Part shown: one piece after another, positions 27,192-35,648 of the stretch | Layout of the letters: each line of letters starts with the position of its first letter | How positions within the stretch are numbered: position 1 is the stretch's first letter | Assembly: GCA_012519425.1 (NCBI GenBank) | Contig: JAAYQF010000025.1 | Coordinates: 1-63,546 of the forward strand | Direction: 5' to 3' | DNA from: Bacteroidales bacterium | GTDB taxonomy: Bacteria > Bacteroidota > Bacteroidia > Bacteroidales > Paludibacteraceae | DNA: 63,546 nucleotides | Notes under the pieces: model-generated | Told to the model about the DNA's origin: nothing | The model's input: the letters and a program-made list of their open reading frames with translations, nothing else | Databases searched by the model: none | Program-made: the position numbers and the translations under genes

Positions 27192-28382
27192 TTATAATTT
27201 TATATATATCTTTTTCTTATACAAATAATACCCGAAAATCCAGACGGATCCTACGAAAAGCAATCCATAGGCCAGCGAACCGGGATAGTTGCCGAAAATC
27301 GGTTGTAGTAAGTCGTTATAAAGAAAGCCTCTCAAACTTGTTCTTTCTCCACCGGGATAAATGATGGTGTTCCTGATAATTATTGCTAAAAAGGTTGCTA
27401 ATACATACATGAAAAGCGGATTGATACCGAAAGCTTCAAAGAATCGACTCCATTTTTTCTTCCCTTTTACATCAATAATCCAAATCAGCAAAGCCAGGAA
27501 GCTTGACCCTAAACCGCAGGTAACCAGTACAAACGAAGGTGACCAGATTTTTTTGTTAATCGGGCAGGCATAGCTGAAAAGAAATCCGACAAAAGTCAAA
27601 ATAGTCCCTGCGATAAACAGCCATTCAATTTTTGAGTGAATTTCTTTGCGTTCAAACATCGCCTTTCCCACCCAAAAGCCAATTAGAACATGGGCAATAG
27701 CCGGAATTGTACTTAAAATCCCTTCCGGTTCAATGCCGTTGTCGTTGTACATATGAGCTTCGCCCAGGATTTTGTAATCCACGATGGATAGAATATTTGT
27801 GCGGTCGTATGCGAAACCATTCCCAACCAGCAACAACACAAAATAACCTACCAGAAGTCCAACAATCAGATGGGGGATGTACTTGTGCTTCAATGTCAGG
27901 GCTGTTATGCCGGCAACTCCGTAACAAATTGCTAATCTCGGGATTACACCTAAAATACGTATCCGGTCAAAATTCCACATAGACTGTCCCAAGCGTTGGA
28001 AAAAGGGCAGTTCGGTCAATTCCGCACTGTAGAAGTTGCTCACCGTAAGCGAGAACCACGAAATTCCCAAGCCCACCAAATAAAGCAAAACAGTTCGTCT
28101 CAAAACTTTACGGACAGCTGAACCACTCGTTTCAAAATTGTATTTCCGCAGAGAAATAAAGGTAGAGATCCCCATGATAAACATAAAAAATGGAAACACA
28201 AGATCTGTCGGGGTCAATCCATGCCACTGCGCGTGCCTGAGCGGAGCATAGACATAATTCCCGGAGCCGGGGTTGTTTACTAAGATCATTCCGGCGATGG
28301 TAATACCGCGCAAGATGTCGAGAGCAAGAATTCTGCCCTTTCCTCCCGTGTCTTGCGGGAGCTGTGTTGTGTTTGTACTCAT
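27192..28382 (-). CDS. NagX-like multi-pass acyltransferase (heparan-alpha-glucosaminide N-acetyltransferase-like, DUF5009)
   Basis: A 396-residue membrane protein with about ten hydrophobic segments. The first part shows the COG4299 pattern: LALDILRGITIAGMILVNNPGS, then HAQWHGLTPTDLVFPFFMFIMG (key part WHGLTPTDLVFPFF). The eukaryotic relative HGSNAT acetylates terminal glucosamine on heparan sulfate; bacterial NagX-type genes occur in GlcNAc loci. The start at 28382 (MSTNT) is preferred over 28406, which adds a short non-conserved tail. It lies 27 bp after the DUF1080 giant gene and closes the glycan locus. Confidence 0.85.
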   Translation of the reverse strand: MSTNTTQLPQDTGGKGRILALDILRGITIAGMILVNNPGSGNYVYAPLRHAQWHGLTPTDLVFPFFMFIMGISTFISLRKYNFETSGSAVRKVLRRTVLLYLVGLGISWFSLTVSNFYSAELTELPFFQRLGQSMWNFDRIRILGVIPRLAICYGVAGITALTLKHKYIPHLIVGLLVGYFVLLLVGNGFAYDRTNILSIVDYKILGEAHMYNDNGIEPEGILSTIPAIAHVLIGFWVGKAMFERKEIHSKIEWLFIAGTILTFVGFLFSYACPINKKIWSPSFVLVTCGLGSSFLALLIWIIDVKGKKKWSRFFEAFGINPLFMYVLATFLAIIIRNTIIYPGGERTSLRGFLYNDLLQPIFGNYPGSLAYGLLFVGSVWIFGYYLYKKKIYIKL

Positions 28383-28409
28383 GTTATCTTGTTGTTTTAT
28401 AAACAAATA

Positions 28410-31400
28410 TTACCGCAATTCCTTTATCCTGATATTTCTAAACTTCACAACTGAATCATGCCCAAGGAAACCAATATGTCCTTTTTTATTGAAAAGTCCG
28501 GGATGTTCTTTCTTGTCCATAGTGCCATTTTTGACCGCTTCACGGATATTTCCATCAAGGATAACTTCACCATTGAGTGTTATTTTAATGTTGTCACCGT
28601 TGGCGATAACTTCCTGATAATTCCATTCTCCTACAGGCTTTAAGAACCCTCTTTTTGCCGGAATAATGCCATATACCGAACCGTGATATTGATAATCGGC
28701 CAGTTTTTCATATATGGGTGCTTCATTGTCCAATATCTGCAACTCCATGCCCACATAGGCGGCATCTCCTTCCATCGGCGTACGAATGCCCAATCCGTTG
28801 TTTGCACCGGGTGTGAGTTGGAATTCGAAGCGGAAGATAAAGTTATCATATTCATTTTTTGTGTAAAGATTTTTAGTGGTGCTCTCGAGTTCCCTTTTTG
28901 GGTAAACGGCTATCACACCGTCTTCTATGATGTAATCATTGGTGTTTCCGGTCCATTCGTGCATATTTGTGCCGTCAAAGAGAATCTTATAACCTTCTTT
29001 TACTTCCTGTGCAGACAGCTTGAAAGGTTCAGGACGGGGGATTTCTCTAATAAGAATATCCCTATAAGCTACCTTGCTTCCATGAGCCTGTAATTCAATT
29101 TGTTCCATTGAAGGAATCGGTTGATTCCGATCCCAGTAGTTTTCCATAATTACATTATTAACTACCAATTCGCCGTTGAGCCATACAGTAACGCGGTCGC
29201 CAATCATTTTAATGCGGAAAGTGTTCCATTCGCCAAGTTTTTCATCAGCAACTTTTAACGGTTTACTTGGGTAAATTTCATTATTATACAATCCGCCTGA
29301 ACCTACCTGTGCGCCAACTTGGACACTTGCTGTGTCCCAAATTTGCACCTGTGGTGTTCCCCGAAGATAAATTCCGGCATCAGGTTCAGGACCGGGATAA
29401 AGTTTCCAATCCACCAGCAGTTCAAAGTCTTCGTATTTTTTATCGGTACAAAGATTATCTCCCTCTCCTGTAAAAAGGAGTTCTCCATTTTCTACTATCC
29501 AACTCTCTTTAGCTTTTGCATCGGCTTCTTTTTGTGCTTTCTCCAATTCTTTGGTACTCATTTTTGCACGGGCAATGGGATTTCCCACTAATCCTTTCCA
29601 GCCCGTCAGATCCTTTCCGTTAAAAAGCGGCACAAAACCTTCCTGCACTTTATTTTCATTTAAATATTTGCTGATGGCTTCACGCTGATAGCCTGCATCC
29701 GGATTGTTAAGAGTTTTGCTCACTTTATCCAATATCGTCGCTGTATTTTTATCCAAAAACATTGGGTTGTTTAGGGCTAAATTCATGGCCGTTTGAGCAG
29801 CTGTTTCTTTTAAAGCGTCATCATCCATAAACGAAGCAACAAAAAGTAATGCCTTATAGGAGTTTGTACTTCCCAGGTTTTTCAGAATTGTATTTTTCTG
29901 TGAGTCACTCTGAGCAAACTGCATCAATTCACGTAGATAGAGCGCCTTTACTTCACCATTTTTACCGGATTGTGTGATAAGCGGGATCAGTGCGTTGACG
30001 GCTTTGTCGGCATCAGCTTTATCTATACCGCCCCGCAAGATATCGAGCAAAGCATATACAGCATCAAATGTCTGCCAGTTGGTCAGTGCATCAAATGCAG
30101 CCGCTTTATCTCTGCCTGACAGTTTTTTGTAATCGCCCGTTATTCTATCAAGCTCCGCCGGTGTACCTATTTTTGCCAAAGCATTGTAATACAAATATTT
30201 TTTGTCAGTACTGTTTATTTTGCCGGTTATTAATTTTGATTGCTCTTCCGGCGTTAAATATGATACAGCATTATTTACCGCAGCTTGTAGTGCAGGTATA
30301 TATTCAGGCTCTGAAGTTTCGAGCAAATTAAACAATGCGGGCAGATTATCTTGTGTTGAAACTGCTGCCAAAGATTTTGCCGCTTGCAATTTGATGGTTT
30401 TGTCAGTTGATGCAAACTGACTATATACCAGTGGATACTGCTCTGTCAACTGTCTGCTGCTTAAAAGGCTTAATATGGCAAGTTTGCCTTCATTCGTACT
30501 TGTGGGATAAACCGATGCCAGATAACCAGCAAGGTTTTTATTATCTACCGTCAGCAATTCATCAGATATTTGGGTTGCTGTTTCTTTATCTGCTGTTATA
30601 AACTGCTGCGTTAACACTTGAACTGCGGCATCTGTACCCAATTTTGTCAAGGATTTAACAGCTGCCGTTTGCAGCATTTTATCCGGACTTTGTAGCTGTT
30701 GTGAAATAAGCGGAATAGCTGTCTCAACCTGATTTTTTCCCAACCAATACACCAGAGGCGTTTTCACTTCGGGCGTTGTTGATTTGCCTTTAAGCTTTTT
30801 TGTTACCAATGCAATGCTTTTTTCATCGGCATCCGGATACAAATTCAATGTGCCGGTTAAAAAGTCTATATTGCCGTCTTTCAATGCTGTGTTCAGTAAT
30901 TTTGTCTTATCGGTGTTGCCCGGACTCATCAAAAGCTCCATAGATGCTATTTTTACATCCTGCAAACCTAATTTTGTAGCCTTTGACAATAATTGGGAAG
31001 CCTCCTTGTTTACTGCTTTGGCATGTTTCGGGGCAATTCTCCTCAACAATTGTATATAAGAAGCTGTCGCACTATTTTTAGTGTATGAATAACCTGTTTT
31101 CTCCGCCGATGCTTTCAAAGGCAGGATGGAAGCATAATTTCCTACTTTGCCGATCGCATTCAACAACACTTCTTCCATTTGGGGCGAAGGATTATTTTGA
31201 AGCAAATCTAACAACACCGGCTCTGCTTTTTCAAAACCGGTGTAAGCTAAGCCGTTGATCAAGTTGATTTTTACTTGTTCATTGGTTGTTTTAATTAATG
31301 CATTAAGCAATGCATCATTTGCCTTTTCTGACTGAATAGCAGCAAGCACCTGTATTGCCGGTGCGGAAAGCCTTTCATCTTCGATAAATTGAGTCAGAGC

Positions 31401-31814
31401 ATCCAGTTGTCCTTCATCGGCAATAAGTTCCAACTGCCTGATAACAAAAGCTTTTATTTCTTTATTGATGGGTAGTTGGAGCGCTTTTGCAAAGGTATTT
31501 GCAGCGACACTTCTTTTGACGGCGTCATTTGCCACAAAATTAGTCCATCCGCTAATGGCATATTCAATTACCTCATTACCTGGTTCATCAGGAACTTTTA
31601 GCATTTGAATAAGCGACAACAGTCCTTCTTCGCCTGCGGAGGTAAGTGAAGTCATTGTTTTTTGGTAGTCAGCAGGATTATCTGCCGGCAGCTGAGCCAG
31701 GGCATCAGCCACAATAGTAGTTTTAGTACGTCCCGGGGCATCTTGTGCTTGAACCGGACTCAATATTAAAGCTGAAAACAGCAATAAAAGGAAATATAAA
31801 TTGATTGGTTTCAT
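28410..31814 (-). CDS. secreted HEAT-repeat protein with two DUF1080 (3-keto-disaccharide hydrolase-type) domains
   Basis: A 1134-residue exported protein (signal peptide to SPVQAQ). Residues about 40-720 are helical HEAT-like repeats (PLLISQQLQSPDKMLQTAAVKSL-type units: helix, turn, helix). Two DUF1080 jelly-roll domains follow: one from FVPLFNGKDLTGWKG (about 735), with a long insert, and one from YKILFDGTNMHEWTG (about 945) to the end. DUF1080 proteins act on 3-keto sugars or glycosides. The repeats may present the two domains as a scaffold. It lies downstream of a Gfo/Idh/MocA gene in the same direction, which fits an oxidise-then-cleave pathway. Confidence 0.87.
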   Translation of the reverse strand: MKPINLYFLLLLFSALILSPVQAQDAPGRTKTTIVADALAQLPADNPADYQKTMTSLTSAGEEGLLSLIQMLKVPDEPGNEVIEYAISGWTNFVANDAVKRSVAANTFAKALQLPINKEIKAFVIRQLELIADEGQLDALTQFIEDERLSAPAIQVLAAIQSEKANDALLNALIKTTNEQVKINLINGLAYTGFEKAEPVLLDLLQNNPSPQMEEVLLNAIGKVGNYASILPLKASAEKTGYSYTKNSATASYIQLLRRIAPKHAKAVNKEASQLLSKATKLGLQDVKIASMELLMSPGNTDKTKLLNTALKDGNIDFLTGTLNLYPDADEKSIALVTKKLKGKSTTPEVKTPLVYWLGKNQVETAIPLISQQLQSPDKMLQTAAVKSLTKLGTDAAVQVLTQQFITADKETATQISDELLTVDNKNLAGYLASVYPTSTNEGKLAILSLLSSRQLTEQYPLVYSQFASTDKTIKLQAAKSLAAVSTQDNLPALFNLLETSEPEYIPALQAAVNNAVSYLTPEEQSKLITGKINSTDKKYLYYNALAKIGTPAELDRITGDYKKLSGRDKAAAFDALTNWQTFDAVYALLDILRGGIDKADADKAVNALIPLITQSGKNGEVKALYLRELMQFAQSDSQKNTILKNLGSTNSYKALLFVASFMDDDALKETAAQTAMNLALNNPMFLDKNTATILDKVSKTLNNPDAGYQREAISKYLNENKVQEGFVPLFNGKDLTGWKGLVGNPIARAKMSTKELEKAQKEADAKAKESWIVENGELLFTGEGDNLCTDKKYEDFELLVDWKLYPGPEPDAGIYLRGTPQVQIWDTASVQVGAQVGSGGLYNNEIYPSKPLKVADEKLGEWNTFRIKMIGDRVTVWLNGELVVNNVIMENYWDRNQPIPSMEQIELQAHGSKVAYRDILIREIPRPEPFKLSAQEVKEGYKILFDGTNMHEWTGNTNDYIIEDGVIAVYPKRELESTTKNLYTKNEYDNFIFRFEFQLTPGANNGLGIRTPMEGDAAYVGMELQILDNEAPIYEKLADYQYHGSVYGIIPAKRGFLKPVGEWNYQEVIANGDNIKITLNGEVILDGNIREAVKNGTMDKKEHPGLFNKKGHIGFLGHDSVVKFRNIRIKELR

Positions 31815-31845
31815 GATTGATATTTTATTTTTAAGTCCCGGCCCC

Positions 31846-31915
31846 CCAACCCCCCAACAGGGGAGGGAAGCCCCCTAAATCCCCCGAAGGGGGACTTGGG
31901 GATAGTGGGATTAGT
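31846..31915. repeat. C/G-rich intergenic hairpin repeat
   Basis: The stretch of C-runs and G-runs around CCCCCGAAGGGGG can fold into a strong hairpin. This type of C-run/G-run repeat is common between genes in Bacteroidota. It sits in the 181-bp leader of the DUF1080 giant gene. Confidence 0.6.
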
Positions 31916-31940
31916 GATTGTTTATTTGGTTGTTCATATT

Positions 31941-31990
31941 TTGTCTTTAATCCTTTGTCTTACAGTCTTTTGTCTAATAGTCTTTTGTCT
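31941..31990. repeat. tandem repeat, 14-15 bp period, four copies
   Basis: TTGTCT recurs at 31941, 31955, 31970 and 31985 inside units like TTTTGTCTAATAGTC. The units are imperfect. It lies just after the stop of the Gfo/Idh/MocA gene (minus strand). Confidence 0.6.
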
Positions 31991-31995
31991 AAAGA

Positions 31996-33249
31996 TTAAA
32001 TACTCCAGGGTGCTCTCATCGTCGGGTTTAATAAACGATTGGCTTCTGCGTCATTGATAAATTCTTGTCTGACCGGGTCAAAGTGGAGTGTTCTGTTCAG
32101 GCGTAATGCCACTGCTCCCATGTTGACGATGGTACATGAATGGTGTCCGTTTACTTCGTTTAGTGCAAACTTTTGGCGATTGCGGACACATTCAATAAAA
32201 TCTGTGTTTTGTACTGCCGGCTCGGGATAATCAGCTAATTTTCTTTCCCAATTCGGAATATCACACACAAAGTTTTTGTACACATTTCCTTTCGGACCGG
32301 CGATGTAAGGTGTATTTGGGTCACCGTAGTCTTCTCCCCAAAGCACGATTTGGCAACCATCTTCATAGGTATAAGTGATTGACTGCCAGGTTCCGACTGC
32401 ATCAGGATGTTGTTGCGGAGCATCCACTTCTACCTTTACCGGACTTGTGTTGTCTTTTCCCAGGATATATTGAACAGGGTCAATATAATGCTGTCCCATA
32501 TCACCCAAACCACCTGCATCATAATCCCAGTAACCGCGGAAGTTTGCATGTACTCTGTGTGCATTGTATAGTTTGTAAGGTGCCGGTCCCAACCACATAT
32601 CGTAATCTAATTCTTCAGGTATTGGTTGAGGCTCGAGGGTATTCTTCCCCACCCAGTAAAATTTCCAGTCAAATCCCGTATGTCTGCTGATGGTTACTTT
32701 CAATGGCCAACCAAGCATTCCGCTTTGAATTAATTTTTTGAGTGGTTTTACGGGGGTACCTAATCCGTAGAATGGATCTTTGAAACGGAACCAGGTATTT
32801 AAGCGGAAAATGTTGCCGTGCGTTTGTACAGCCTCCATCACGCGTTTGCCTTCACCGATAGTCCGTGTCATCGGTTTTTCACAGAATATATCTTTACCGG
32901 CTTTTGCCGCTTCTACAGACATAATACCGTGCCAATGCGGTGGCGTGGCAATATGCACGATGTCTACGTTTTTATCAAGGATTAAATCGCGGAAATCGTG
33001 ATAAAGATTGATTTTTTCATTGACCATTCCGGCTGCCTGGGCAAGATGGTTTTTATCAACATCGCACATCGCTACTACGCGGGTACCGTCATATCTGATA
33101 TGTGCCCGGCCCATATTTCCCACTCCGATGATCCCTTTGGTAAGTTCATCACTCGGAGCAACATAACCCCGTCCCAGCACATTCCGTGGGACGATAGTAA
33201 ATGCGGCTATGCCGCCTAATGATTTGATAAATTGTCGTCTGGTTGTCAT
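31996..33249 (-). CDS. Gfo/Idh/MocA-family oxidoreductase with Tat signal
   Basis: A 417-residue exported oxidoreductase. The N terminus MTTRRQFIKSLGG carries a twin-arginine motif, so it is folded with its NAD(P) cofactor before export. The Rossmann domain (KGIIGVGNMGRAHIRYDG), the EKP motif (DIFCEKPMTR) and the C-terminal beta-sheet domain (GGLGDMGQHYIDPVQYILG, key part GDMGQHYID) are clear. In glycan loci such enzymes oxidise a sugar hydroxyl to a ketone. It precedes the DUF1080 giant gene in the same direction. A very good promoter lies upstream. Confidence 0.9.
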   Translation of the reverse strand: MTTRRQFIKSLGGIAAFTIVPRNVLGRGYVAPSDELTKGIIGVGNMGRAHIRYDGTRVVAMCDVDKNHLAQAAGMVNEKINLYHDFRDLILDKNVDIVHIATPPHWHGIMSVEAAKAGKDIFCEKPMTRTIGEGKRVMEAVQTHGNIFRLNTWFRFKDPFYGLGTPVKPLKKLIQSGMLGWPLKVTISRHTGFDWKFYWVGKNTLEPQPIPEELDYDMWLGPAPYKLYNAHRVHANFRGYWDYDAGGLGDMGQHYIDPVQYILGKDNTSPVKVEVDAPQQHPDAVGTWQSITYTYEDGCQIVLWGEDYGDPNTPYIAGPKGNVYKNFVCDIPNWERKLADYPEPAVQNTDFIECVRNRQKFALNEVNGHHSCTIVNMGAVALRLNRTLHFDPVRQEFINDAEANRLLNPTMRAPWSI

Positions 33250-33348
33250 GATATTGTTATATTGTAAAATTTGTTTGATAATTGATGAGGTATAACTTGC
33301 ATGGTGGTATTATCCCCAAAAGTGTTTAATTTTTATTATTATTTGTTG

Positions 33349-33379
33349 CAAATTTATTCATAATTATTTACATCACAAA
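33349..33379 (-). promoter_or_regulatory. consensus promoter of the Gfo/Idh/MocA gene
   Basis: On the minus strand, TTTG (33379-33376), 19 bp, then TAAATTTG (33356-33349) match the Bacteroidota consensus closely. The leader is about 100 nt. Confidence 0.65.
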
Positions 33380-33477
33380 GAATAACGGGTAGTGAAAAAG
33401 AGGCGTATAACAACAGCGAGGTAATTTTTTCAATATAAGTTTAATTGTTATCAATGGGAGTGGAATAATATGAGTTT

Positions 33478-33783
33478 TTATGTTAGAAACATGGCTGCAT
33501 GTATTGCTGTAATATTCTTCCCAAAAGACTTCAACTGATCATCATTGGAAAGCACAAAACAATGTTTAAGCGGTTTTGTCAGTATTTCCTCTAATCCTGA
33601 AAAATTTCTTACGTCCGTCTTGTTGACGTTTTGTGTTTTTTTATCTCTATGGCAATAAAATAATCTTCGCCCTCAAGTAATAAGTCAATTTCTTTTCCGT
33701 CTTGTGTGCGTAAATGATAAATGTTCAAGGAAAGATTATAAACTTTGATTTGTTTGTAAATTTCGGCGACCACAAACTTTAAA
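33478..33783 (-). pseudogene. C-terminal fragment of a DUF4143-type AAA ATPase, frameshifted
   Basis: On the minus strand a fragment of about 95 codons reads FVVAEIYKQIKVYNL, then YHLRTQDGKEIDLLLEGEDY and FIAIEIKK, the nuclease-like C-terminal domain (DUF4143) of the large ATPase family. The frame breaks at an A7 run (33636-33642, T7 on the plus strand); one base more restores KTDVRNFSGLEE and the rest to the stop at 33478. Upstream, an in-frame stop precedes the fragment and the ATPase part is missing. It is therefore a remnant. Confidence 0.7.
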
Positions 33784-33793
33784 TATTACGCCA

Positions 33794-33818
33794 ATATTTA
33801 AAATTCTATTTTAAATAT
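33794..33818. repeat. perfect palindrome, 11-bp arms
   Basis: ATATTTAAAAT and ATTTTAAATAT flank a 3-nt centre (TCT). It abuts the 5' end of the DUF4143 remnant and may be an old operator or a deletion end. Confidence 0.5.
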
Positions 33819-33890
33819 CACGGGATAAATGATTGAATTAGGTGTTTTCAGTTTTAAAAATGGGATATTCAGTAAATAACAAAACTGAAA

Positions 33891-33955
33891 TTAAATCAAA
33901 TACGATTGTAATTTTGCAGAAAATATAAGTTTAAATCAAATACGATTGTAATTTT
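33891..33955. repeat. 25-bp direct repeat, 40-bp period
   Basis: TTAAATCAAATACGATTGTA plus five more bases (AATTTT) occurs at 33891-33915 and 33931-33955, separated by 15 bp. Only two copies, so not CRISPR. It lies near the decayed ATPase gene and might be its former promoter region. Confidence 0.7.
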
Positions 33956-34175
33956 TTGCTCTTTTGCGTTCACAATGGTTATCCGGTATTTCAGGATGAA
34001 TAATATATACTTGTGTAAATGATCTATTTACCAATACAAATCCGGCGATGATGTCAAAGAGCAAAATTATAATCAACTGTCACTTCAGCTTATTTTAAGT
34101 GGACAGCAGTGATGTTTTACGTTTTTTGAGGATAACAATACGCAAATAGTGTATTTTAAAGAGAATGTAAAAGCT

Positions 34176-34183
34176 TACATTTG
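34176..34183 (+). promoter_or_regulatory. -7 element for the 34.2-kb oxidoreductase gene
   Basis: TACATTTG fits TAnnTTTG. The -33 is weak. The predicted start of the RNA lies near 34190, which favours the ATG at 34221 over 34194. Confidence 0.45.
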
Positions 34184-34220
34184 TGATTGAGTTATGAAAA
34201 CCATAAAAACACATAAAAAT

Positions 34221-35573
34221 ATGACTTCCAGAAGAGATTTTATTAAAAAAGTAGCTGTCGGCACTGTCGGTACAGCCGCATTATCAGTTGGTGGAGTTTT
34301 ACCGGGATTTAGTGCAAAAAGCTACAAAAATATTGTAGGTTCAAACGATAAAATCAAATTAGCTGCAATTGGAGTAAATGCGAGAGGTAATTCGCTTGCA
34401 GGTGGTTTTGCCAAAGAAAAGGGATGTGAAATTTCACATGTCTGTGACGTAGATGCCAGAGCAATTGCCAAATGTATAGCTAATGTAAAAAAAATAGCAG
34501 GCAACACACCGAAGGGAGAAAAAGACATCCGTAAGCTTTTAGAAATCAAGGATATTGACGGTGTTATCATTGCTACTCCCGAACATTGGCATGCACCAGG
34601 AGCATTGATGGCGATGAAAGCAGGCAAGCATGTCTATCTTGAAAAGCCCACCAGTCATAATCCGGCTGAAAATGAAATTCTAATGGAGGCTGTCAAGAAG
34701 TATAATGTAAAAGTACAAACCGGAATGCAAAGACGTTCATGGCCAAACGTAATTCAAGCTATTGAAGAGGTGAGATCAGGAGCAATCGGAGAAGTCAAAT
34801 TTGGCAAAGCATGGTATGCAAACAACAGAGCTTCTATTGGTATAGGTAAAATTGTTCCTGTTCCGGAATGGCTTGATTGGGAGCTTTGGCAGGGACCCGC
34901 CCCGAGAGTGAAAGAATTTAAGGACAATTATTTACACTATCACTGGCATTGGTTCTATCATTGGGGTACCGGTGAGTCCGGCAACAACGGTGTCCATTTT
35001 ATCGATATTTTACGCTGGGGAATGGACCTGGAATATCCTACCGAAGTAAGTTCTACCGGCGGACGATATTATTATCAAGATGACTGGCAGTTTCCTGACA
35101 CACAGGTGGTAAACTTAGAGTATAACAAAGAAAAATTGATCACATGGGAAGGACGCAGCACAAATAACAAAACAATAGATGATCAGACTGTCGGATGTGC
35201 ATTTTATGGTTCAGAAGGAGTTATTGTCATAGGGAGTGGCAACACATATAAAGTTTATGACAATAACAACAAATTGATAAAAGACGTAACAAGCGAGATG
35301 GGGTTCAGAGCTGGTGACACGGTAAATCCTACACAATCTCTGGATTCATACCATTTTTCAAATTTTTTAGATGCGATTAGAAAAAACACACCACTTGCAA
35401 CAGATATTAATGTGGGTGGAGTCAGCTCCACATTAGCTCAACTTGGAAATATCTCGCAGCGAATAGGTGCTACATTCAGAATAAATCCTGAAAACGGACG
35501 CATTATTAAAAATAAAGCTGCACAAAAACTGTGGAGCAGGAAATATGAAAAAGGCTGGGAGATGAAGTTGTAA
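34221..35573 (+). CDS. Gfo/Idh/MocA-family oxidoreductase with Tat signal (second)
   Basis: A 450-residue exported oxidoreductase with the Tat motif SRRDFIKK, Rossmann fold (LAAIGVNARGNSLAGGFA), the EKP motif (VYLEKPTSHNP) and a C-terminal domain with HWHWFYHWGTGESGNNGVHFID (key part GTGESGNNGVHFID). It belongs to the same superfamily as the 31996-33249 gene but is from a different subgroup. The ATG at 34221 was preferred because it lies right before the Tat motif. It is the only plus-strand gene in the glycan locus and so has its own control. Probable role: oxidation of a sugar or glycoside in the periplasm. Confidence 0.88.
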   Translation: MTSRRDFIKKVAVGTVGTAALSVGGVLPGFSAKSYKNIVGSNDKIKLAAIGVNARGNSLAGGFAKEKGCEISHVCDVDARAIAKCIANVKKIAGNTPKGEKDIRKLLEIKDIDGVIIATPEHWHAPGALMAMKAGKHVYLEKPTSHNPAENEILMEAVKKYNVKVQTGMQRRSWPNVIQAIEEVRSGAIGEVKFGKAWYANNRASIGIGKIVPVPEWLDWELWQGPAPRVKEFKDNYLHYHWHWFYHWGTGESGNNGVHFIDILRWGMDLEYPTEVSSTGGRYYYQDDWQFPDTQVVNLEYNKEKLITWEGRSTNNKTIDDQTVGCAFYGSEGVIVIGSGNTYKVYDNNNKLIKDVTSEMGFRAGDTVNPTQSLDSYHFSNFLDAIRKNTPLATDINVGGVSSTLAQLGNISQRIGATFRINPENGRIIKNKAAQKLWSRKYEKGWEMKL

Positions 35574-35580
35574 TAAGCTG

Positions 35581-35637
35581 GAAATGTGGCGGGTGTCCCG
35601 GGTTCACGCATTCCGGGGTCGCGGGTTAACGCAGGGA
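35581..35637. repeat. GC-rich degenerate intergenic repeat (copy 2)
   Basis: Read on the minus strand, AACCCGCGACCCCGGAATGC followed by GTGAACCCGGGACACC matches the repeat between dtd and asd. It fills the gap between two convergent genes. Confidence 0.6.
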
Positions 35638-35648
35638 GATTCGTTTAA

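Larger units (their letters stand above)
33250..34193. other. 944-bp gap with pseudogene, repeats and two promoters
   Basis: This gap between two divergent oxidoreductase genes holds the minus-strand promoter at 33349-33379, a decayed DUF4143-ATPase fragment (33478-33783), a perfect 11-bp-arm palindrome at 33794-33818, a 25-bp direct repeat with a 40-bp period (33891-33955) and a -7 element at 34176. No intact gene was found. Parts may be debris of a mobile element. Confidence 0.6.

Noticed and set aside
33891-33955. Possible CRISPR remnant (direct repeats)
   Set aside because: Only two copies, a 15-bp spacer and no cas genes nearby.
33961-34110. Possible transposase C terminus (frame ending in LSGQQ)
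   Set aside because: Interrupted by a stop and too short to recognise; no terminal inverted repeats could be matched.
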